From: an uncultured Planctomycetaceae bacterium
GTDB taxonomy: Bacteria; Planctomycetota; Planctomycetia; Pirellulales; Pirellulaceae
Length of the DNA stretch: 10,894 bases
Assembly (NCBI GenBank): GCA_903921945.1
Contig: CAIXSC010000148.1
Coordinates: forward strand, 1-10,894
Direction: 5' to 3'
This document shows, in pieces, positions 6,817 to 10,894 of the stretch. The first letter of the stretch is position 1; the number at the start of each line of letters is the position of its first letter. Position numbers and translations under genes: made by a program. Below the pieces are notes generated by a model that worked only from the letters and a program-made list of their open reading frames with translations, did not search any database and was not told the origin of the DNA.

Positions 6817-7410
6817 ATGCGAAGCTCGCACTCGATGAGCGGATGGAAAGTTTGGGCGGTCGCCGCGGTGATCGCGGTGTGTAACGCGGCGGCCAGTTCC
6901 CAGGCGGCCGACGAATATACCTACGACTTGGTGCATTCGTCGGTCAGTTTCAAGGCGCGGCACCTGGACATCAGCTGGATCCATGGCCGTTTCAACGAAG
7001 TGGATGGCAAGTTCGCGATCGATCGGCAAGACGCGTCGAAGTCGTCGTTCCAACTGACCATCAAGGCGGACAGCGTGGATACCGCCAACAAGGCGCGCGA
7101 CGAACATCTTCGCCAACCGGACTATTTTGACACGAAGCAATTCCCGACGATCGACTTTAAGAGCACGGCGGTGAAAGCGATCAATGGCGGCTTCGAGGTG
7201 ACGGGTGACTTCACGATGCACGGCGTCACGAAGAAGATCACCTTTCCGCTCATGGGCGGCAAGGAGATCGAATCCCGCGGCGTCAAACGCGTGGGGTTCT
7301 CGACCGAGTTGAAACTGAAACGCAGCGATTTCAATTTCGACAAGTCGGCGATCGGCGCGATCGGCGACGAGGCGATCATCATCATTGATTGCGAAGGCAT
7401 GCGGAAATAG
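6817..7410 (+). CDS. YceI-family exported protein
   Basis: A 197-residue secreted protein of the YceI lipocalin-like family, whose structurally known members hold an isoprenoid-type lipid in a beta-barrel; a periplasmic lipid-binding or stress role is likely but not proven here. Residues 1-31 form a signal peptide: a basic start, hydrophobic core KVWAVAAVIAVCNAAA, and an Ala-rich end with probable cleavage near SSQAA-DEY. The mature part carries the family pattern: YDLVHSSVSFKARHL (36-50), GRFNEVDGKFAID (57-69), the conserved ARDEHLRQPDYFD (93-105) with FPTIDFKS (109-116), and GDFTMHGVTKKITFP (130-144). AAGGA at 6805-6809, 7 nt before the ATG, fixes the start at 6817 over the out-of-frame ATG at 6813 and the in-frame ATG at 6835. 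The next gene begins 3 nt after its stop, suggesting co-transcription and coupling. Confidence 0.93.
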   Translation: MRSSHSMSGWKVWAVAAVIAVCNAAASSQAADEYTYDLVHSSVSFKARHLDISWIHGRFNEVDGKFAIDRQDASKSSFQLTIKADSVDTANKARDEHLRQPDYFDTKQFPTIDFKSTAVKAINGGFEVTGDFTMHGVTKKITFPLMGGKEIESRGVKRVGFSTELKLKRSDFNFDKSAIGAIGDEAIIIIDCEGMRK

Positions 7411-7413
7411 CCC

Positions 7414-8550
7414 ATGCCCGACTTACGGCTCTATGCGGCCGCGATCGGCCTCTCATGCGTCATCGCGGCCGCCGGAGCCTGGCTGGAACGCGTGCCCTTC
7501 GCGGTGGGCACGTGGTGGCTCATCCCCCGTCGGTTCGCCGCCTGGCAAAGAGTGGCGTGGCTAGTGCTCGCGATCGGCGCCGGTTGGTGGGTGTTGGAGA
7601 TCGGTCCTCGATGGCCGCCCCGCAACGGGCTTGATCGCTTGCTCTGGCTGGTTCTCCCGGCCGCGATTGTGTGGGACGGCCTGTGCGTGTCGCTGGCTGG
7701 AATCCGTTTCCCGCGTCAGGCAACCTGGTCCGCTGCGCGGTGGACGCGAGTCGCCTGGGGGGTGTTCGCCGCCGCTTTTGTGCCGACGTTGCTGTACGGA
7801 TCGGTGTATCTGCGTTTCGAGTCGCCGGCCTTCGAGTCGTCGGCTTTCGAGTCGTCGTCCGATGCGACTCCGGGGAATGCCTGGCTGCTACGCGGCGCGT
7901 GCTGGGCGTTGCTGACGGCCGCCTTGTGGACGCAGCGCGAGTGGCTGGTGCGGTTGGAGCGGCGGACAGACGACGGCTCGGTGCGGTTCTGCATGGGGAT
8001 GACGCTCGGGGCAGCGGCGCTGTTGATTTTGTTCGGAGGCTATCTCAAGGGAGGCGCCGCCGCGTTGCCGGTCGTCGGAGCGTTGCTGGGCGGCGTTTGG
8101 CCGCGTTCCACAGGATCCCGTTTCACGGAAATTCGCTTATCGGGGCCGTGCTTATCGGTGCCCGGAACCGCGGAGTTGGCTTCCGTTGGAGCAGGCGGCG
8201 ACCGCGTCTTGTCCTTCGCCGTGATTGCGCTTGGTGGCTGGTTGTTGGTCGGAGTTTGTTTCGGCAATGTCGGCGTGGCGCCCGCGGCGATCACGTGGCT
8301 GTCGCCGTTGTTAGCCGCCGTTCTGGAGTGGCTCTGGCCGATGCGGGAGCGAACAAGCGGACGGCGATGGACGCGCACAACGCTGCGGATCGCCTTGGTC
8401 GCCACGCCTTTGGCCTTCGTGCTCACGGGGGCGTACCGCGAATTCGAGCGTAAATACCGGCCATTTACGGCCCGCGAATCCATGCCCGCGATTCTTGTTT
8501 GGAACTCCGACGAGCGTTATACAAACGCGAATCCGGAAGCCGCTCCGTGA
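7414..8550 (+). CDS. Polytopic membrane protein of unknown function
   Basis: I do not recognise a family in this 378-residue protein. It is rich in Trp, Ala, Leu and Val and has about eight to ten hydrophobic spans, near residues 5-24, 45-62, 75-96, 112-133, 155-169, 190-212, 213-228, 264-286, 290-310 and 325-345. A hydrophilic loop at 135-149 is a threefold FES(P/S)(A/S) repeat encoded by a 15-bp tandem duplication. The C-terminal 30 residues are polar. It starts 3 nt after the YceI stop with only a poor GGAA upstream, consistent with translational coupling to YceI. By context it may assist lipid or redox functions of the YceI protein, as membrane partners such as cytochrome b561 do elsewhere, but no conserved heme histidine pattern is evident, so that remains a guess. 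The product is otherwise hypothetical. Confidence 0.75.
   Translation: MPDLRLYAAAIGLSCVIAAAGAWLERVPFAVGTWWLIPRRFAAWQRVAWLVLAIGAGWWVLEIGPRWPPRNGLDRLLWLVLPAAIVWDGLCVSLAGIRFPRQATWSAARWTRVAWGVFAAAFVPTLLYGSVYLRFESPAFESSAFESSSDATPGNAWLLRGACWALLTAALWTQREWLVRLERRTDDGSVRFCMGMTLGAAALLILFGGYLKGGAAALPVVGALLGGVWPRSTGSRFTEIRLSGPCLSVPGTAELASVGAGGDRVLSFAVIALGGWLLVGVCFGNVGVAPAAITWLSPLLAAVLEWLWPMRERTSGRRWTRTTLRIALVATPLAFVLTGAYREFERKYRPFTARESMPAILVWNSDERYTNANPEAAP
7816..7860. repeat. 15-bp coding tandem repeat (3 units)
   Basis: Three in-frame 15-bp units beginning TTCGAGTCG start at 7816, 7831 and 7846 and encode FESPA, FESSA and FESSS in a loop of the membrane protein. They differ at only a few positions, pointing to recent local duplication. 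Confidence 0.85.
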
Positions 8551-8581
8551 CGCCGCGTCGGCGACAGGCTGGCGCTTCCGG
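8533..8581. repeat. Inverted repeat at the 3' end of the membrane-protein gene
   Basis: CCGGAAGC (8533-8540) pairs with GCTTCCGG (8574-8581), and inside it CGCCG (8551-8555) pairs with CGGCG (8559-8563) around CGT. It spans the TGA stop at 8548-8550. No T-run follows, so it is either a weak terminator or a copy of an interspersed repeat. Confidence 0.45.
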
Positions 8582-8608
8582 GATACTCCCCTTGGACATG
8601 GGCCGTCG

Positions 8609-9451
8609 ATGAGTCGCGAAATCAGCCAGTTGGGTTCGACGAGCACTGGTCTGATGCAACGGGTCAAGGCCGGCGAGTTGCAGGCCTGGGAGGAATTATG
8701 TGCGACTTACAGCGGCTGGATTTACGCTCGGTTGCGCCGCAAGGGAGTGCCCGCGTCCGATGTCGCCGATGTCGCCCAGGCAGTGCTGTTCGGTTTTTCG
8801 CAGATCGTCGCGACGTTTAATCCGGAGAGTTTTCGCGGATGGTTGGCGCGATGCATTCAGTGTCGTGCCGCCGACTATCACCGCGAACGCCTGCGCCGGG
8901 GAGAAGCCGAGCACGTGGCTCGAGGAGGTTCCAACTTCACGCAGTTCCTGGCCAATCTGCCGGCGGAAACGAGTGCGGAGGATTCGGCCTCGAGCGACGC
9001 GACGGCGCGGCTGATCGGCGCGCTTGGGCCCGACACACAAGAGGCAGCGCTGGCACTGCCGGAACATGCGTTAACTCATTCCGCCTCACCGGCGGAACAT
9101 CGAGCGGCGGAAGGGCCTGAGGTTTCCGAGCAACTTCGGCGAGCTCAGCAGGTCGTGGCGATCGTGGCCAAAGTCCGTCAGCGGACCAAACCGCATTGCT
9201 GGGAAGCGTTTTGGCGCGTCTACATGCTCAAGCACGAAACAAACGAAGTGGCGCAGGACGTTGGAATGACGGTCGGGGCCTTGCACGAATGCCTTTCGCG
9301 GACTCGCCGGCGTTTGCGCAAAGAGCTGATCGCCGCCGATCCGAGTTTCGCGAAATACCTCGACGCGGGAAAACCGCCTCCCTCGTTTACCGCCTCCCTC
9401 GTTTACCGCCTCCGCCGTTTACCGCCGCCCTCGTTTACCGCCGAGCCGTAG
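8609..9451 (+). CDS. ECF-subfamily RNA polymerase sigma factor (planctomycete kinase-linked type)
   Basis: Directs RNA polymerase to a dedicated promoter set. From the ATG at 8609 it has 280 residues. Region sigma-2 spans about 15-90 (LMQRVKAGELQAWEEL, with core DVADVAQAVLFGFSQI), and sigma-4 about 190-240, with the helix-turn-helix TNEVAQDVGMTVGALHECLS and RTRRRLRKEL. The linker between them is about 90 residues, longer than in typical ECF factors. The start was chosen because sigma-2 begins 15 residues later; the frame stays open to 8495 inside the preceding gene but those residues do not look like sigma-2. No good ribosome-binding site precedes 8609. The C-terminal 25 residues (PPPSFTASLVYRLRR and onward) are translated from a 16-bp DNA repeat. 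A Ser/Thr kinase gene follows after 195 nt, the arrangement known from planctomycete ECF-STK groups, so the kinase probably controls this factor. Confidence 0.85.
   Translation: MSREISQLGSTSTGLMQRVKAGELQAWEELCATYSGWIYARLRRKGVPASDVADVAQAVLFGFSQIVATFNPESFRGWLARCIQCRAADYHRERLRRGEAEHVARGGSNFTQFLANLPAETSAEDSASSDATARLIGALGPDTQEAALALPEHALTHSASPAEHRAAEGPEVSEQLRRAQQVVAIVAKVRQRTKPHCWEAFWRVYMLKHETNEVAQDVGMTVGALHECLSRTRRRLRKELIAADPSFAKYLDAGKPPPSFTASLVYRLRRLPPPSFTAEP
9374..9437. repeat. 16-bp tandem repeat (4 units) overrunning the sigma-factor 3' end
   Basis: Four adjoining 16-bp units with consensus CCGCCTCCCTCGTTTA occupy 9374-9389, 9390-9405, 9406-9421 and 9422-9437. Units 1 and 2 are identical; 3 and 4 differ by one or two bases. 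Since 16 is not a multiple of three, successive copies are read in different frames, so PPPSF returns only in the fourth copy. The array therefore looks like a DNA-level repeat, not a protein repeat. Confidence 0.95.
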
Positions 9452-9505
9452 GCGACGGCTGGTCTGGCGCCCCGATTCCGCCTCAAGGCAGCGCGACCCG
9501 CTGCC
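9444..9505 (+). terminator. Two GC-rich hairpins after the sigma-factor gene
   Basis: AGCCGT (9444-9449) pairs with ACGGCT (9455-9460) across the TAG stop, and GGCAGCG (9487-9493) pairs perfectly with CGCTGCC (9499-9505). No T-run follows either, so termination here is only possible; they may equally belong to a repeat element continuous with the 16-bp array. Confidence 0.4.
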
Positions 9506-9555
9506 GCGCGCGTCTGCGGTATGGCGATAAAAACCACTCCGCTGAATCGTTCCCG

Positions 9556-9646
9556 AAAACAAAAAAACTCCAAAAAATCCCCGCGCCGCGTGAGTCGCCC
9601 GCGATCTTGATTGCAGGAAGTGTTTTTTCTGGTGGGGCCTCCGGCC
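9556..9646 (+). promoter_or_regulatory. Probable promoter and leader region of the kinase gene, with phased A-tracts
   Basis: Within GC-rich surroundings there are A-runs at 9556-9559, 9561-9567 and 9572-9577, the last two about one helical turn apart, followed by GCGTGAGTCGCCC (9588-9600), TTGATTGCAGGAAG (9607-9620) and a T6 run (9623-9628). Curved A-tract DNA upstream of a gene suits a promoter, perhaps one read by the neighbouring sigma factor, but I cannot assign -35 and -10 boxes. GGTGGGG at 9631-9637 is the nearest ribosome-binding-like sequence to the ATG at 9647. Confidence 0.35.
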
Positions 9647-10894
9647 ATGAGTCAACCCGAAGACGATCTACTCAGCGACGACGATTCCGCGTCAGACGCC
9701 GATCTGCCGCCCGAAATCGCGTTGCTGCGTGATTACCTTCAGCTCGCGGCGGTGGCGAACGAGCCGGAACTGAAGCTGGTTCAGGCTCGCGCCAGACAAC
9801 TTGGAGCTTTCTTCGCCGCGACCATCCAGGCGCGTTCCGTATCAACAGCGCGAAGCCAAGAGGTCGTCGAGCGTATCGCGGACGCGGACGCTGGGGGATT
9901 CGCCCGGCTGGTGGACCTGCCGAAGCAACTAGGCGATTTCGAGATCTTCGAACATGTGGACATCGGCGGCATGGGTGCCGTGTATCGGGCTTGCCAGCGA
10001 TCGACCGGACGCGTGGTGGCGATCAAAATCATCGCGCCGCATCGCCAGGACAGCGTTGAGGCTCAGCGGCGTTTCCGCCGCGAAGGACAATTGGCGCTCG
10101 GGCTGCGCCATCCGCATTTGGTCGAGGTGCTCGCTGCCGGCGAGGAGGCGGGGCGGGCGTACTTGGCGATGGAATTCCTTGCGGGAAGCGACTTGGCGCG
10201 CGTCGCCGCTGAACAGGGACCGTTGGTGGTCGCCGACGCCTGCGAGTTGATTCGCCAGGCAGCGCTTGGGGTCGACTTCCTGAACCAACAGGGCTTCGTG
10301 CATCGCGATCTGAAGCCCTCGAATCTCATGTTGTCGGGCACGCCGGCGACCGTCAAAGTGCTCGACCTTGGCCTAGTCCACGACGCGGGCGAAACGGCGC
10401 TTTCCGAACTGACCCAATCGCGGCAGATACTCGGCACCTACGACTATTTGGCGCCCGAGCAAGCCCGCGATTCCCGCGCTGTCGATGGCCGCGCCGACAT
10501 CTATTCCTTGGGATGCACGCTGTACCGATTGTTGGCCGGTTTCGCGCCGTTCTCGCGGGTTGGCGGAGGTTCGCCCACCACGATCCTGATCGCGCATCAA
10601 TTGGACATGGCTCGACCGCTCAACTCGCTGCGTCCCGAGATCCCGGTCGAGTTGGCCGCCGTTGTCGCTCGCGCGATGGCCAAACAGCCCGCGGAACGGT
10701 TCGCGACCGCTGGCGAATTGGCCAACGCACTCGTGGTTTTCAGCGCAGGAGCGAAGCTGGATCGGCTGTTGGAACTGACAGAAGGCCACTCGGGTGCGGA
10801 TGCCCCTGCCGCCCAAGTCGCGGTCGCCCAAGTCTCTGCCGCCCAAGTCTCTGCCGCCCAAGTCGTGGACGCCCAAGTCGCGGACGCCCAAGTC
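9647..10894 (+). CDS. Hanks-type Ser/Thr protein kinase, 3' partial
   Basis: Protein kinase whose 416 visible residues run off the right edge. An acidic N-terminus (EDDLLSDDDSASDAD) and a helical stretch precede the kinase domain, about 96-365. Visible landmarks: glycine loop VDIGGMGAVYRA (104-115), in which the first Gly of GxGxxG is Asp105; VAIK with Lys127; alpha-C Glu146; HRDLKPSN (219-226) with catalytic Asp221; DLG for DFG (240-242); GTYDYLAPEQA (263-273); ADIYSLG (283-289). The key catalytic residues are present, so activity is likely. After the domain comes an AQVxx repeat from residue 389, encoded by a 15-bp tandem repeat and continuing past the edge; what follows (often a membrane segment and sensor) is unseen. 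The start ATG is the first after the A-tract region, with a weak GGTGGGG upstream. It follows the sigma-factor gene, the likely regulatory partner. Confidence 0.9.
   Translation, partial: MSQPEDDLLSDDDSASDADLPPEIALLRDYLQLAAVANEPELKLVQARARQLGAFFAATIQARSVSTARSQEVVERIADADAGGFARLVDLPKQLGDFEIFEHVDIGGMGAVYRACQRSTGRVVAIKIIAPHRQDSVEAQRRFRREGQLALGLRHPHLVEVLAAGEEAGRAYLAMEFLAGSDLARVAAEQGPLVVADACELIRQAALGVDFLNQQGFVHRDLKPSNLMLSGTPATVKVLDLGLVHDAGETALSELTQSRQILGTYDYLAPEQARDSRAVDGRADIYSLGCTLYRLLAGFAPFSRVGGGSPTTILIAHQLDMARPLNSLRPEIPVELAAVVARAMAKQPAERFATAGELANALVVFSAGAKLDRLLELTEGHSGADAPAAQVAVAQVSAAQVSAAQVVDAQVADAQV
10811..10894. repeat. 15-bp coding tandem repeat (AQVxx), at least 5.6 units, running off the edge
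   Basis: Units begin with an invariant GCCCAAGTC at 10811, 10826, 10841, 10856, 10871 and 10886, each followed by six variable bases (GCGGTC, TCTGCC twice, GTGGAC, GCGGAC). They encode AQVAV, AQVSA, AQVSA, AQVVD, AQVAD and AQV in frame with the kinase. The constant nine bases and the variable six suggest repeated slippage duplication after the kinase domain. True array length cannot be seen. Confidence 0.95.

Noticed and set aside
6670..7221. Upstream extension of the DUF1648 frame to 355 codons
   Set aside because: The added part is antisense to YceI, and a good GGAG ribosome-binding site supports the start at 6669.
8495..8608. Upstream start for the sigma factor at 8495
   Set aside because: It lies within the end of the membrane-protein gene and adds 38 residues unlike sigma-2.
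10373..10891. Minus-strand frame with DLGGR-type repeats resembling a pentapeptide-repeat protein
   Set aside because: It is the antisense reading of the 15-bp repeat in the kinase gene and the rest is antisense to the kinase domain.

Overview
The window looks like chromosomal DNA of a Planctomycetota bacterium, probably from the Pirellulales side of the phylum; this is an inference. The DNA is GC-rich. It carries an ECF-type sigma factor directly followed by a Hanks-type Ser/Thr kinase, a pairing characteristic of planctomycetes. It also has a divergent Nramp-like transporter, a DUF1648 membrane protein and several short tandem-repeat arrays. No rRNA, tRNA, transposase, integrase or CRISPR array is visible.

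Layout, left to right. (1) 1-1025, plus: 3' part of an HlyD-type membrane-fusion protein whose start lies upstream. (2) 976-2784, minus: a divergent Nramp-family transporter that overlaps the HlyD gene tail-to-tail by 50 bp and has four calcium-loop-like repeats in one loop. (3) 2785-3027: divergent intergenic region, with a nested inverted repeat plus T5 in the transporter leader and an extended -10 box set for a leaderless message on the other side. (4) 3028-4356, plus: asparagine-synthase-related protein without the glutaminase cysteine half. (5) 4462-5943, plus: pyruvate kinase with the sequence marks of a potassium-independent enzyme. (6) 5944-6153: terminator-like hairpin, then an 18-unit heptamer array. 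(7) 6154-6669, minus: small DUF1648 membrane protein whose stop codon lies in the array. (8) 6817-8550, plus: exported YceI-family protein and, 3 nt later, an unrecognised polytopic membrane protein, probably one operon. (9) 8609-9451, plus: ECF sigma factor whose 3' end is overrun by a 16-bp tandem repeat. (10) 9452-9646: hairpin and A-tract region. (11) 9647-10894, plus: Ser/Thr kinase cut by the window end inside a 15-bp coding tandem repeat.

How the genes fit together. The sigma factor and kinase are the only pair with an obvious functional link, a likely phosphorylation-controlled transcriptional switch. YceI and the downstream membrane protein are probably co-transcribed. The other genes look like separate housekeeping or envelope functions. 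The most distinctive material is the EF-hand-like insertion in the transporter, the possible attenuator before it, and four unrelated tandem-repeat arrays within about 5 kb, two of which touch gene 3' ends. I see no clearly new multi-gene defence or biosynthetic system.
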